The position numbers and the translations under genes were made by a program. Under the pieces are notes generated by a model. That model ran no database searches and had not been told where the DNA came from. It worked only from the letters and a program-made list of their open reading frames with translations. Below are positions 54,950 to 64,000 of a stretch of DNA of 64,000 nt, one piece after another (positions within the stretch are counted from its first letter, which is position 1; every line of letters starts with the position of its first letter). Origin of the DNA: Limisphaerales bacterium (GTDB taxonomy: Bacteria > Verrucomicrobiota > Verrucomicrobiia > Limisphaerales > UBA1096); assembly GCA_004213515.1 (NCBI GenBank), contig SHAK01000009.1, forward strand, positions 16,231 to 80,230, read 5' to 3'.

Positions 54950-56448
54950 TGAATTCATCCGATTCATCTAAAAAAAAGTTTTCAGAGCATTCCATTGATC
55001 GTCGAAATTTCCTTTGGCAATCGGGAGGAGGCCTAGGTGGTATTGCATTATCTGGAATGCTCGGACGCGACGGGTTACTAGCTGAAACGAATCAAGCACG
55101 CCAGCCTATCGGCTTACATCATGCACCTAAGGCTAAAAGAGTAATTCAACTATTTATGGGTGGAGCGGCCAGTCATGTAGACCTATTTGACTACAAACCT
55201 GAACTAATAAAACGGCATGGTGAAAAGTGGGATCCAGGCGAAACGATCGAACTTTTTCAAAGTTCCCCTGGAAACACTTTTAAGTCACCTTGGAATTGGT
55301 CAAAATATGGCCAATGCGACAAGCCTTTGACATCCATTGTCTCCGAGCTGGGTGAATGTGTGGACGATATGGCATTTGTTCATAATGTAGTCGGAAAAAC
55401 AGGAGTACACAGCCAGGCAACATACTTACAAGCAACCGGATTTCAGCGCCCTGGTTTTCCGGGGATGGGCGCATGGGTTAGTTATGGATTAGGCAGTCTA
55501 AATGATAATCTACCGACCTTTATTGTACTTCCAGATCATCGTGGATACGCATCCAATGGACCAAAGAACTGGAGCTCTGCATTCCTGCCTGCCTCTCATC
55601 AAGGAACAACGTTATTTCCTGGTCGTACTAATCCTATAGCTGATCTCTACCCTCCAAAAGAATCTTTTATTAATAATAAGAGTGAAATGGCTACACAGGA
55701 ATTGCTTTCAAAATTTAATCGAGAACATGCTGCCAGCCGTGTAGCTGATTCTCGACTAGACGCACGTATCAAGTCATACGAACTTGCTGCTCGCATGCAG
55801 CTAAGCGCACCCGAAGCTTTGGATATTTCAAGAGAACCAGCGCACGTAAAACGCCTATATGGCCTTGACCATAATGTCCAGAATTGGCCTAAAGAAATAA
55901 ATGAAATTGAAGAAATCGACTACTTTTCCCGAAAATGTCTAGTAGCTAGGCGCCTTCTAGAGCGAGGTGTTAGATTCATTCAAATCTGGTCGGGCAATGA
56001 CAACGGATTCCCTCGTCGAAATTGGGATTCTCATGAAGATATAAAAAGAGACCATGGTCCACTTGCTCGAGGTATGGCTCGTGGAAGTGCCGCACTTATA
56101 CTTGATTTAAAGCAACGAGGAATGCTCGAAGATACTTTAATTCTTTGGACTACAGAATTTGGGCGAATGCCATGTGCTCAAGGAAGCAAGGGCCGCGATC
56201 ATAATCCTTTTGTATTCACAAATTGGATGGCAGGCGGTGGTATTAAAGGCGGAACAACCCATGGGGAAAGTGATGAATGGGGATTCCGCCCAGCTGACCG
56301 CAACAATCCCACTACATGCCACGATATTCATGCTACCATTATGCACCAGCTTGGAATAAACCATGAACAACTTAGTGTACGTCACGATGGTATTGACCGC
56401 CGACTAACAGACGTTCATGGTAGCGTCATTCAACCAATTTTAGCCTAA
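54949..56448 (+). CDS. DUF1501 protein, partner of the discoidin-bearing gene
   Basis: A 499-residue protein with Tat-like N-terminus (DRRNFLWQSGGGLGG). DUF1501 blocks are AKRVIQLFMGGAASHVDLFDYKPEL, VHNVVGKTGVHSQATYLQATG, and TTEFGRMPCAQGSKGRDHNPF. It overlaps the preceding stop by one base. Ten bp further on a pseudopilin starts, so the unit probably continues through it. Confidence 0.94.
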   Translation: MNSSDSSKKKFSEHSIDRRNFLWQSGGGLGGIALSGMLGRDGLLAETNQARQPIGLHHAPKAKRVIQLFMGGAASHVDLFDYKPELIKRHGEKWDPGETIELFQSSPGNTFKSPWNWSKYGQCDKPLTSIVSELGECVDDMAFVHNVVGKTGVHSQATYLQATGFQRPGFPGMGAWVSYGLGSLNDNLPTFIVLPDHRGYASNGPKNWSSAFLPASHQGTTLFPGRTNPIADLYPPKESFINNKSEMATQELLSKFNREHAASRVADSRLDARIKSYELAARMQLSAPEALDISREPAHVKRLYGLDHNVQNWPKEINEIEEIDYFSRKCLVARRLLERGVRFIQIWSGNDNGFPRRNWDSHEDIKRDHGPLARGMARGSAALILDLKQRGMLEDTLILWTTEFGRMPCAQGSKGRDHNPFVFTNWMAGGGIKGGTTHGESDEWGFRPADRNNPTTCHDIHATIMHQLGINHEQLSVRHDGIDRRLTDVHGSVIQPILA

Positions 56449-56457
56449 CTAAGTAAT

Positions 56458-57294
56458 ATGAAAAAAAACCGTTTTCAATCTGGATTCACATTGATTGAAT
56501 TACTCGTGGTAATAGCAATCATTGCAATTCTTGCCGGACTTCTCCTCCCTGCCCTTGCAAAAGCAAAACAATCTGCAATCAAAACTCATTGTGCAAGTAA
56601 CATGAAACAATGGGGAGTGGGTACTATGATGTACGCGGGTGATAATGATGACTTCTTTCCAGACAATACAACAAAAGGAAATAGGCCTGGAGCTGCTGGG
56701 CAACATACAAGCTGGGTGAGTGAAATAACTGCTAAATTTTGGGAAAAATATATTATGCCTCAAAAATTTAATGCCGAGAGAAAAAAAAATGGAGTCAAAA
56801 AAGAGCGTGCTCATGTGATTTTCTGCCCATCAGACGAATGGCACCGAGAGGCTGATTTGTGGAGAAATAGCGCAAACCAATACCCTATTTTGACCGGATA
56901 TTTCTGGCTGCCTCATAGAGATTTATCTTCATGGGCATATAATGTAAACGGCCTCGAAGCCAAGAAAAGCAAAGGCATTCCCGGCTGGCATTCTCGAAAA
57001 AAAATAAATGAAGCTATTTTTCCAGGATCACCTTCCCAGGCACCAATCTTGATTGATCGCATACAAGGATTTGGATCTTTTAGCGGAGGGAAATTAAAAA
57101 TGAATAATTGGTACACCGACTCAGGTGGAAAAAAAATCCCTACCGCGAATCATCCAACCGGTCCAAACGGAGAACCTCCTGGCGGCAACTTTTTGATGAC
57201 TGACGGCCATGTTGAATGGTTTAAGTTAAATCAAGTAGAAGTAGGTTCCAACGGCGGGAGCTGGCAGTGTATATATAAAGTTCCAATAGAATAA
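56458..57294 (+). CDS. Prepilin-type protein (pseudopilin)
   Basis: A 278-residue pseudopilin. The leader is MKKNRFQS, then [17 protein letters not shown] and [13 protein letters not shown]. The C-terminal signature is a variant: MTDGHVEWF with His further upstream than in the H-X9-DG members. The [16 protein letters not shown] block matches the pseudopilin at 42214. It lies 10 bp after a DUF1501 gene and 12 bp before an HExxH gene, so it is embedded in an operon. Confidence 0.92.
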   Translation: MKKNRFQSGFTLIELLVVIAIIAILAGLLLPALAKAKQSAIKTHCASNMKQWGVGTMMYAGDNDDFFPDNTTKGNRPGAAGQHTSWVSEITAKFWEKYIMPQKFNAERKKNGVKKERAHVIFCPSDEWHREADLWRNSANQYPILTGYFWLPHRDLSSWAYNVNGLEAKKSKGIPGWHSRKKINEAIFPGSPSQAPILIDRIQGFGSFSGGKLKMNNWYTDSGGKKIPTANHPTGPNGEPPGGNFLMTDGHVEWFKLNQVEVGSNGGSWQCIYKVPIE

Positions 57295-57305
57295 GATACC
57301 CTTTA

Positions 57306-58283
57306 ATGTTTCTGCGATTATCCTTTTTACTATTCAGCATTGCTCTATGCCAATCTGAAGCTAGTAAAGCAATACAACTATCAAAAAATTGTACTATTCA
57401 GTTTGCCTCAGTTAAAGGGGCAAAGGATTTTCTAGCAATACGAGATGTATATATCGAAGGACTAAGCTCTTTTGAGCGCGCCGCAAAAATAAAAAAGGCA
57501 GGCCCAATTTCAACCGATGAATATATTAAATTTATTCAAGATCAAGCAGTTGAATGGTCTAAAGAAGATAAGATCAAACTAAGTGGGGTCATAGACAAAG
57601 CAAAAATAAAATTAGGGCATTTAGTAAATCATCTTCCCCACAATATTACATTCATCAAAACTACTGGCGAAGACGAAGGAGGAGCTCCTTACACTAGAGG
57701 CAACAACATCATTCTTCCAAAAAGGCAAGTTCGCCAATCTTCGAATAATCTAGAACGCCTATTCTATCACGAACTATTTCACATTATATCTCGAAACAAT
57801 AATGAATTGCGTGATGAACTTTACTCAATCATAGGATTTAAGCCATGTGGCGTAGTGAAACTACCAGACAATATGATGCCACTACGCATCAGCAATCCTG
57901 ATGCCCCGATTATTGAACATTGCATACGCATTTCCGTTGCAGATAAAAAATATTGGGCCGCCCCAGTTCTATTCTCTCGGATACCGAAATATAACCCTGA
58001 AACCGGCGATACTTTTTTTAGATATCTAGAATTCAGGCTTATGCCAATTGATATAAAAACTACAAAACCAATTTTGAATAAAGACAAACCAAACTTGTTT
58101 AAGCCAGATCAAGTAGAAGGTTTTTTTGAACAAATTGGACGGAACACTAACTACATACTTCATCCCGAGGAAACACTTGCAAACAATTTCGTGTTTTTGA
58201 TCACAGGGAAAACAGACCTTAAAAATCCTGAAATACCAAAAAAAATTAAATTAGTTTTCGAAAAATCAGATGCGAAAAACTAA
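57306..58283 (+). CDS. Secreted protein with HExxH motif, possible zinc protease
   Basis: A 325-residue protein with signal peptide (about 1-19). It contains RLFYHELFHIISRNNNELRDELYSIIGF, written here as its key parts: HELFH (HExxH), then Glu at +8 and +12 as candidate third ligands, and LYSIIGF. That layout is seen in zinc metallopeptidases, but the family is not recognised. N-terminal half is helical and charged. It ends with a 4-base convergent overlap with the DUF1501 gene on the minus strand. It is the fifth gene of the 48-58 kb unit. Confidence 0.8.
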   Translation: MFLRLSFLLFSIALCQSEASKAIQLSKNCTIQFASVKGAKDFLAIRDVYIEGLSSFERAAKIKKAGPISTDEYIKFIQDQAVEWSKEDKIKLSGVIDKAKIKLGHLVNHLPHNITFIKTTGEDEGGAPYTRGNNIILPKRQVRQSSNNLERLFYHELFHIISRNNNELRDELYSIIGFKPCGVVKLPDNMMPLRISNPDAPIIEHCIRISVADKKYWAAPVLFSRIPKYNPETGDTFFRYLEFRLMPIDIKTTKPILNKDKPNLFKPDQVEGFFEQIGRNTNYILHPEETLANNFVFLITGKTDLKNPEIPKKIKLVFEKSDAKN

Positions 58284-59728
58284 GTTAAAATACCATCAAT
58301 TCTTCGTCCATGCACATCTGTAAGACGATATTGGCGACCCTGAAATTTAAAAATAAGACTCTCATGATCAATCCCAAGTTGATTGAGAATTGTAGCATTC
58401 AGATCGTGTACATGCACAGGATCACGAACAATATTATAAGAGTAGTCATCTGTTTCACCGTAAACAAATCCCGCTTTTACTCCTCCCCCAGCCAGCATGT
58501 AACTAAAACATCGCGGATGATGATCTCGGCCGCCATTTTTCTCAGGCGATTGAGCATAAATTGTCCGTCCAAATTCCCCACCCCAAATTATTAGTGTTTC
58601 ATCCAGCAATCCACGCTGCTTTAAATCTGAAATTAAACCAGCAGTTGGATGGTCTGTATCACGGGATTGCCTTGGCAAATCACGGGATAAATTAGAATGA
58701 TGATCCCAACCCATATGAAACAACTGAACAAATCTAACATCACGTTCAACTAAACGACGAGCCTGCAAACAATTAGCCGCAAAAGAACCGGGTTTTTTAA
58801 CATCTGGTCCATATAAGTTTAAGACATGCTCCGGTTCACCAGAAATATCTGCCAGCTCTGGAACACTAGATTGCATACGAAAAGCCATCTCATACTGAGC
58901 AATTCGGGATTTTATTTGAGGGTCGTTAAGAATACCAAAATTATGGAGATTTAGTTGCTTAACATCATCTAACATGTCCCGACGCATTTCCCGATTAATA
59001 CCATCTGGATTGGAAAGATAGTAAACAGGATCACCTGTATTTCGAAATTTCACTCCCGAGTGCTGGGTCGGTAAAAACCCCGATGACCACAACCGACTGT
59101 ATAATGGTTGAGCATCACCAGAACCGCCTCGCGAAGTCATAACAACATAAGCAGGTAAATCTCTGTTCATAGAACCAAGCCCATACGAAACCCAAGATCC
59201 TATACTTGGTCTGCCTGATAACTGGAATCCAGTCTGTAAAAAGGTTATCGCTGGATCATGGTTAATGGCCTCAGAGTGAATTGAGCGAACTATACATAAC
59301 TCGTCAGCAACTCTTCCTAGATTTGGTAACAATTCGCTCAACTCAAGCCCACTTTGACCGTAAGTAGAAAAAGAGTATTTTGTTGGTGTTACTGGCAATG
59401 TTTTTTGATTAGCCGTCATCCCGGTTAGGCGCTGCTTTCCTCTAATTGAATTTGGCAGCTCCTTGCCTCGATGCTTCTCTAACTTTGGCTTAGGGTCAAA
59501 AAGATCCATTTGCGATGGCCCTCCCGATTGAAAAAGGTAAATCACTCGCTTTGCCTTAGGGATAAAGTTGGGTTTTTTGAATTGAAAACCATAAGACTCT
59601 TCCTCCCCTAATAAATTAGCCAAAAAAATCGCACCTAAACCATTAGCTGAAGATTGCAAAAACTTGCGACGGTTTAATGCGTCTTGCTTCTTCAGTAAAT
59701 CGATTGAATTAATACTTTTGGGTTTCAC
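58280..59728 (-). CDS. DUF1501 protein, last gene of the right-hand unit
   Basis: A 482-residue protein starting at GTG 59728, overlapping the upstream stop by four bases (GTGA). N-terminus NRRKFLQSSANGLGAIFLANLL is Tat-like. DUF1501 blocks are RVIYLFQSGGPSQMDLFDPKPKLE, IVRSIHSEAINHDPAITFLQTG, and GGEFGRTIYAQSPEKNGGRDHHP. Coupled to the PSCyt1/DUF1549/DUF1553 gene and likely to two sulfatase genes beyond it. Confidence 0.94.
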   Translation of the reverse strand: MKPKSINSIDLLKKQDALNRRKFLQSSANGLGAIFLANLLGEEESYGFQFKKPNFIPKAKRVIYLFQSGGPSQMDLFDPKPKLEKHRGKELPNSIRGKQRLTGMTANQKTLPVTPTKYSFSTYGQSGLELSELLPNLGRVADELCIVRSIHSEAINHDPAITFLQTGFQLSGRPSIGSWVSYGLGSMNRDLPAYVVMTSRGGSGDAQPLYSRLWSSGFLPTQHSGVKFRNTGDPVYYLSNPDGINREMRRDMLDDVKQLNLHNFGILNDPQIKSRIAQYEMAFRMQSSVPELADISGEPEHVLNLYGPDVKKPGSFAANCLQARRLVERDVRFVQLFHMGWDHHSNLSRDLPRQSRDTDHPTAGLISDLKQRGLLDETLIIWGGEFGRTIYAQSPEKNGGRDHHPRCFSYMLAGGGVKAGFVYGETDDYSYNIVRDPVHVHDLNATILNQLGIDHESLIFKFQGRQYRLTDVHGRRIDGILT

Positions 59729-61986
59729 TTATTAATTAATTCGTCCAAATTTAGAATTACGTTTGCTAGAGTAACTAGTGCTGCAAGCTCTACCTTATTA
59801 AAAGCTGGATTAATAAAACTTTCCCCTTGTCGAAGTAGCTTCTTCGCTCTATCAGGATTAGCATTAAACATTTCCAAACGCCTCTCATAACCATTGACTA
59901 ATATTTCCAACTCATCTTTTTCAGGGCTTCTTGAGGTTGCACTTCTAAACGCCCATTCAATTCGATCACGGGAATCAGTGCTGTAATTCATTATTTTTTC
60001 TGCGAACTTTTTTGACGCCTCCACATATGTCACTTCGTTCATCAAGGCAAGGGCTTGCAGCGGAGTGTTAGTGCTGGATCGCCTGACAGTACATACTTCT
60101 CTACTAGGAGAATCAAACAATAACATACTGGGGTGCGCCACCGTTCGACGTATGCGGGAGTAGAGACTACGACGATATAATTTCTCACCATGATCTTGCT
60201 TAAAAGTGCCTCGTTTTTCTACTTCACTCCATAGACCTACAGGTTGATAGACCCACATACTAGGGCCTCCATGTTTCTCAACTATCAATTCAGAAAAAAA
60301 CAATGATTGATCTCTCAACATCTCGGCTGTTAACCGATTTCTAGGCCCACGACTTAATAATCTATTTTCTGGATCAATGCGTTGCCGGCGAGCATCAGTA
60401 TTTGCACTTTGCTGATAGGTCGCGCTAATGACCATCTGCTTAATCAAGCGCTTTATATTCCATCCATTTTCAACAAAGTCAGAAGCTAACCAATCAAGTA
60501 ATTCTGGATGACTAGGCCAGTCAGCTTGAACGCCTAGATTTTCTGAACTTTTAACTATTCCAATGCCAAAAAATTGTTCCCAAAGTCGGTTCACCACAAC
60601 TCGAGCTGTGAGGGGATGTTCTCCATCAGTAAGCCATCGAGCTAATGCCAAACGATTCATGAGAATATTTTTTGGCACTTTTGAAAATGCTGACAACAAT
60701 CCCGGATAAACCTGATCACCGATAGAATCATATTGCCCACGATTCAAAATGAATGACCTTCGAATTTTGTTGTCCTTCATAATCATAACAAATGGATGCT
60801 CAGATTCTAATTGATCCATTGCAGCTTTAAGCTGAGTATCCTTAAGCTTAGATTGGAGCTGCTTTTTACGAAAATCAAAATTCTCTTTCTTATAGCGCAT
60901 TCGAGGCTCAGCACTTCCTCGAAGATTATTTATAAAACCTTTCTCATCTAGATTATTAAAAAGTGCAAAAAGTTGATAAAATTCTCTCTGACTAATCGGG
61001 TCATATTTGTGGTCATGGCAACGAGCACAGCTTAAGGTTATTCCCATCCATACAGAACCCATCGTCTGAACTCGATCAATCACATATTCAGTCCGCCATT
61101 CATCATCAATCGCACCTCCCTCTGTATTGATTCGATGATTACGATTAAAACCTGTCGCAAGCACCTGACTCTCCGTAGGATTTGGTAATAAATCCCCAGC
61201 AAGCTGCTCAATAGTGAATTGGCTATATGGCATATTTTGATTGAATGCTTCAATGACCCAGTTTCGCCAAGGCCATTGGCTATTCTCAAGATCATTGTCA
61301 TAACCATGACTATCTCCATACCTAGCTCCATCAAGCCACCATACCGCCATTCGTTCACCATACCGAGGTGAGGCAAGCAAACGATCAATCACTTTTTCAT
61401 ATGCATTTGGCTTAGTATCCTCCAGAAATCTATCAACCTCTTCCAACGATGGCGGCAGCCCAGTTAAATCAAGACTTACTCTTCGGATTAACATCTCTCT
61501 CTCAGTCGGCTTCTGAGGCAATAGATCAACCTCAGACATTTGCTTTAAAATAAAGTTATCAATTTCATTTCGGCCCCAATCAACAACACTAGGAAGCTTT
61601 GGTTTAGAATGTGATTGAAAAGCCCAATGCTTCTGGTAACGAGCTCCCTCTGTAATCCATTGCTTTAGTATAGCTTTTTCCGAACTGGAAAGACTGACCT
61701 CATCAGAGGGAGGCATAACTTCACTTTTATTATTCGTGAAGATTCTATTAATTAATTCACTCCCATTTATGCTTCCAGGTAAAATAGCTTGAATACCATC
61801 ACGTTTTGCATAAGCCGAGTTCTTATCATCAAGGCGTAAATTTGCTTTTCGTTTAACCTTATCCTCCCCATGACAAGAAAAACATTTAGCTGCTAAGATC
61901 GGAAGCACATCTTTATTATATTTCACTTCCCCTCTTGATATAGAAGCTAAAGCACAAAACAAAAAGGTGATCAAAATCCTAATCAT
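59725..61986 (-). CDS. PSCyt1/DUF1549/DUF1553 protein
   Basis: A 753-residue protein with signal peptide (about 1-19). [21 protein letters not shown] is the cytochrome-like segment. DUF1549 has [26 protein letters not shown] and [24 protein letters not shown]1553 has [46 protein letters not shown] and TYQQSANT. No discoidin insertion. Gap of 21 bp to the upstream sulfatase; overlap with the downstream DUF1501 gene. Probably functions with that partner at the cell surface. Confidence 0.94.
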   Translation of the reverse strand: MIRILITFLFCALASISRGEVKYNKDVLPILAAKCFSCHGEDKVKRKANLRLDDKNSAYAKRDGIQAILPGSINGSELINRIFTNNKSEVMPPSDEVSLSSSEKAILKQWITEGARYQKHWAFQSHSKPKLPSVVDWGRNEIDNFILKQMSEVDLLPQKPTEREMLIRRVSLDLTGLPPSLEEVDRFLEDTKPNAYEKVIDRLLASPRYGERMAVWWLDGARYGDSHGYDNDLENSQWPWRNWVIEAFNQNMPYSQFTIEQLAGDLLPNPTESQVLATGFNRNHRINTEGGAIDDEWRTEYVIDRVQTMGSVWMGITLSCARCHDHKYDPISQREFYQLFALFNNLDEKGFINNLRGSAEPRMRYKKENFDFRKKQLQSKLKDTQLKAAMDQLESEHPFVMIMKDNKIRRSFILNRGQYDSIGDQVYPGLLSAFSKVPKNILMNRLALARWLTDGEHPLTARVVVNRLWEQFFGIGIVKSSENLGVQADWPSHPELLDWLASDFVENGWNIKRLIKQMVISATYQQSANTDARRQRIDPENRLLSRGPRNRLTAEMLRDQSLFFSELIVEKHGGPSMWVYQPVGLWSEVEKRGTFKQDHGEKLYRRSLYSRIRRTVAHPSMLLFDSPSREVCTVRRSSTNTPLQALALMNEVTYVEASKKFAEKIMNYSTDSRDRIEWAFRSATSRSPEKDELEILVNGYERRLEMFNANPDRAKKLLRQGESFINPAFNKVELAALVTLANVILNLDELINK

Positions 61987-62007
61987 TTTTTAATAGATTC
62001 AATCTGC

Positions 62008-63372
62008 TTATTGAAAAGGCCGCCATTCCTTAATAGCCAATTGTGCCTCCATGAATTCTTCTTTCATTACTTTAACTCGATCCGGATATACTTTTGCTAA
62101 GTTCTTTTTTTCACTAATATCATTCAATAAGTCATACAACAAACCCTCTTCATGATAGGCAGAAGTTTCCCTCTTCCCTGTATATGGATCACGAGTTCTA
62201 GATCGGGTGTGAAAATGTATTTTATAATTTTTTTTCCGATAAGCCATAGGCTGATGAAAATAGTACAAATGCTTAATCCTAGCTCCCTCCACTCCTTTAA
62301 GCCAATTCGGAGTAAAATCAATCGAATCGATTGCATGCCCTTGAGGAATAATTAACCCTGACAAATTAGCAAAAGTGGCAAACATGTCATAGTTCGCCAT
62401 TAATTGATTGGATACAGCTGGCACAATCTTTTCTGGCCATGAAACTATACAAGGCACACGTTCCCCTCCTTCCCAAGTAGTCGACTTTTCGCCACGCAAT
62501 CTCCCTGATACACCTCCAAATTCCTTAAACATCGTCCATGGGCCATTATCACTTGTGAATACTACAATAGTCTTTTTCCTAAGTTTCTCATCTTTGAGCG
62601 TCTTGACTATTTGACCTACCGACCAATCAAGTTCTTTAATAACATCACCATAAACACCATTTCGGCTTTTACCCTTGAATAAACTAGATGCAAAAATTGG
62701 TACATGAGGCATATTATAGGAAAGATAAATAAAAAACGGTTTCTGCCTATGCTTCAGGATTAAACGCACAGCCTCTTCTGTATAGCGTTTCGTAAAAAGA
62801 GATTGAGATACAACTGCACCCTTGTTTTCACGATTTACAATTAGCGGTGTTTTCCAAGTCTCTTCTGGCGCATCTTTAAAAGAATCGTAATTAGGCCGTG
62901 GACCGTCCCAATCATTACTCCCAGGCGTCCCATACCAATAGTCAAAACCTTGATCTAAAGGATGCAAACCTTCTGACATTCCTAAATGCCATTTACCAAT
63001 TATAGCCGTTGCATATCCTCCATTTTTCAACATCTCCGGAATGGTAATTGCATCTGCAAGTCGACCCATTTTACCACGCGAATTCTCCCAAGGACGACTT
63101 GCATGGCAACCTGTCATCAAAGCCCTTCGGCTTGGAGCGCACCAAGGTGCAGCATGAAAATCCATCATCTTTAATCCAGTTGCAGCTAATGAGTCAATAT
63201 TTGGCGTATTGTTAAGTAAACTGCCGTAACAACCTAAATCGCCATAACCTAAATCATCAGCAAGGATATAAATAATATTAGGTCGATCCTCATCTATTGA
63301 CTTTGCCTTAACAATCGAAGCAATTGTAAACAGATGAAGAACTATCCAGATGATAGATCTTTTATAGTTCAT
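62008..63372 (-). CDS. Sulfatase, arylsulfatase-like
   Basis: A 454-residue S1 sulfatase with signal peptide (about 5-24). RPNIIYILADDLGYGDLGCYG, APWCAPSRRALMTG (Cys78), IIGKWHLGMSEG, YLSYNMPHVPIFA, TIVVFTSDNGPWTMF and ERVPCIVSWP are all present. Similar to the sulfatase at 40710-42110 (shared KGKSRNGVYGDVIKELDWSV-type segment). Start overlaps the preceding sulfatase stop by four bases (ATGA). Substrate unknown. Confidence 0.95.
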   Translation of the reverse strand: MNYKRSIIWIVLHLFTIASIVKAKSIDEDRPNIIYILADDLGYGDLGCYGSLLNNTPNIDSLAATGLKMMDFHAAPWCAPSRRALMTGCHASRPWENSRGKMGRLADAITIPEMLKNGGYATAIIGKWHLGMSEGLHPLDQGFDYWYGTPGSNDWDGPRPNYDSFKDAPEETWKTPLIVNRENKGAVVSQSLFTKRYTEEAVRLILKHRQKPFFIYLSYNMPHVPIFASSLFKGKSRNGVYGDVIKELDWSVGQIVKTLKDEKLRKKTIVVFTSDNGPWTMFKEFGGVSGRLRGEKSTTWEGGERVPCIVSWPEKIVPAVSNQLMANYDMFATFANLSGLIIPQGHAIDSIDFTPNWLKGVEGARIKHLYYFHQPMAYRKKNYKIHFHTRSRTRDPYTGKRETSAYHEEGLLYDLLNDISEKKNLAKVYPDRVKVMKEEFMEAQLAIKEWRPFQ

Positions 63373-64000
63373 TCTTTCGGGCGAAGTTTAAGTCTAGCAG
63401 TATGAATTGCCTTTGCTTCAGCCTTCTCATCAAACTTTGGATTCAGGGCCTCAGGAACAATTGCACCAGTATCACTTCTCCAATTTTTAAGCAATTTATG
63501 TAATTTCATAACTATGTCAGGCCTTTCTTTTGCCAAATCTTTTTGCTCTGAAATATCATCCTTAAGATTAAACAATTTAAGTGCTCCATCTTCAAAATAT
63601 TCGTGCAGTTTCCATTCTCCCAAACGAACAACACTACACGGACGAGTACGAAACAAAGGGTCTCTTTGTTCATCATAAACATCATAGCTCTGTAAATAAC
63701 TTGGGAAATGCCAAAACAATGGACGAGGGCCAGCTGTTTTCACTTGCCCAAGAAATAAAGGCAATAGGCTGATACCATCAAGCGTCTGATGAGGACGATT
63801 AGCTCCAGATAAATCAAGTAAAGTAGGGAAAATATCAACTCCGATTATAGGCTCGTCGGTTTTTTGATCTTTTTTAATCCTATTTGGCCAATTAACAAAA
63901 AAAGGGACACGAATTCCTCCCTCAAAATAATTACCTTTATACCCATAAAGTGGAGCCATATCAGTAGCGGGACCATATCCACCATTATCAGAGAAAAATA
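63369..64000 (-). CDS. Sulfatase, C-terminal part (5' end beyond window)
   Basis: Open frame entering from the right edge. The fragment begins within the conserved FFSDNGGYGPATD block, then NYFEGGIRVPFFVNWP, GVDIFPTLLDLSG, HQTLDGISLLPLFLG, and a tail with LFNLKDDISEQKDLA, all typical of the C-terminal half of S1 sulfatases. The formylglycine site lies outside the window. First visible gene of the right-hand unit. Confidence 0.92.
   Translation of the reverse strand, partial: FFSDNGGYGPATDMAPLYGYKGNYFEGGIRVPFFVNWPNRIKKDQKTDEPIIGVDIFPTLLDLSGANRPHQTLDGISLLPLFLGQVKTAGPRPLFWHFPSYLQSYDVYDEQRDPLFRTRPCSVVRLGEWKLHEYFEDGALKLFNLKDDISEQKDLAKERPDIVMKLHKLLKNWRSDTGAIVPEALNPKFDEKAEAKAIHTARLKLRPKE

Noticed and set aside
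63369..63959. Treating the right-edge gene as a complete protein starting at ATG 63959
   Set aside because: The frame stays open to the window edge and the conserved FSDNGG block lies before that Met, so the gene is an edge-truncated sulfatase.
1..64000. Phage, plasmid, insertion-sequence or defence-system genes
   Set aside because: No integrase, transposase, terminal repeats, toxin-antitoxin or nuclease/helicase set was visible.

Overview
The window is AT-rich bacterial DNA (roughly 40% GC by eye, not computed), almost fully coding. It most likely comes from a Verrucomicrobiota member (marine, Pedosphaera-like), or less likely another PVC-group bacterium. Supporting features are eight sulfatases, four complete or partial Planctomycete-type cytochrome/DUF1549/DUF1553 proteins, three DUF1501 partners, four pseudopilins sharing the N-terminal motif [17 protein letters not shown] followed by an LLPALAK-type segment, a CotH-kinase/lamin-tail protein, DUF1080 and PQQ-propeller proteins. 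No rRNA, CRISPR array, phage or insertion sequence was seen.

Layout. 1-2.8 kb: edge-truncated PSCyt1/DUF1549/DUF1553 gene and a pseudopilin (minus). 3.0-4.8 kb: DUF1080 and acetamidase/formamidase genes (plus). 4.8-13.5 kb: a tightly packed minus-strand unit of PhyH dioxygenase, sialidase-like protein, four sulfatases and an N-acetylneuraminate-lyase-like aldolase, which looks like a catabolic operon for a sulfated, possibly sialylated, glycan. 13.6-24.4 kb: mostly housekeeping genes (nadE, DUF5916 barrel, 1-Cys peroxiredoxin, DUF971, NamZ/DUF1343, an atypical transketolase-like enzyme, tRNA-Tyr, ffh). 24.4-29.7 kb: VanZ, a modular secreted protein and alaS (minus). 29.9-34.3 kb: a Bat (Bacteroides aerotolerance-type) operon in which VWA and TPR proteins are fused, followed by BatD and BatE. 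34.3-38.2 kb: EF-hand, LTD/CotH and Arg-rich EF-hand proteins (minus). 38.4-47.2 kb: two pseudopilins, two PQQ propeller proteins, two sulfatases and a GH16 enzyme. 47.3-58.3 kb (plus): exported cyclase lipoprotein, two PSD1/DUF1501 gene pairs, a pseudopilin and an HExxH protein. 58.3-64 kb (minus): an overlapping unit of sulfatase, sulfatase, PSCyt1/DUF1549/DUF1553 and DUF1501.

The accessory genes suggest a cell-surface programme for breaking down sulfated marine polysaccharides. The repeated linkage of sulfatases, cytochrome-like/DUF1501 pairs and single pseudopilins, without pilus-assembly genes nearby, is the most interesting system-level pattern; its function is not known from the sequence. 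No formylglycine-generating enzyme, anaerobic sulfatase-maturing enzyme or sugar transporter lies in the window.
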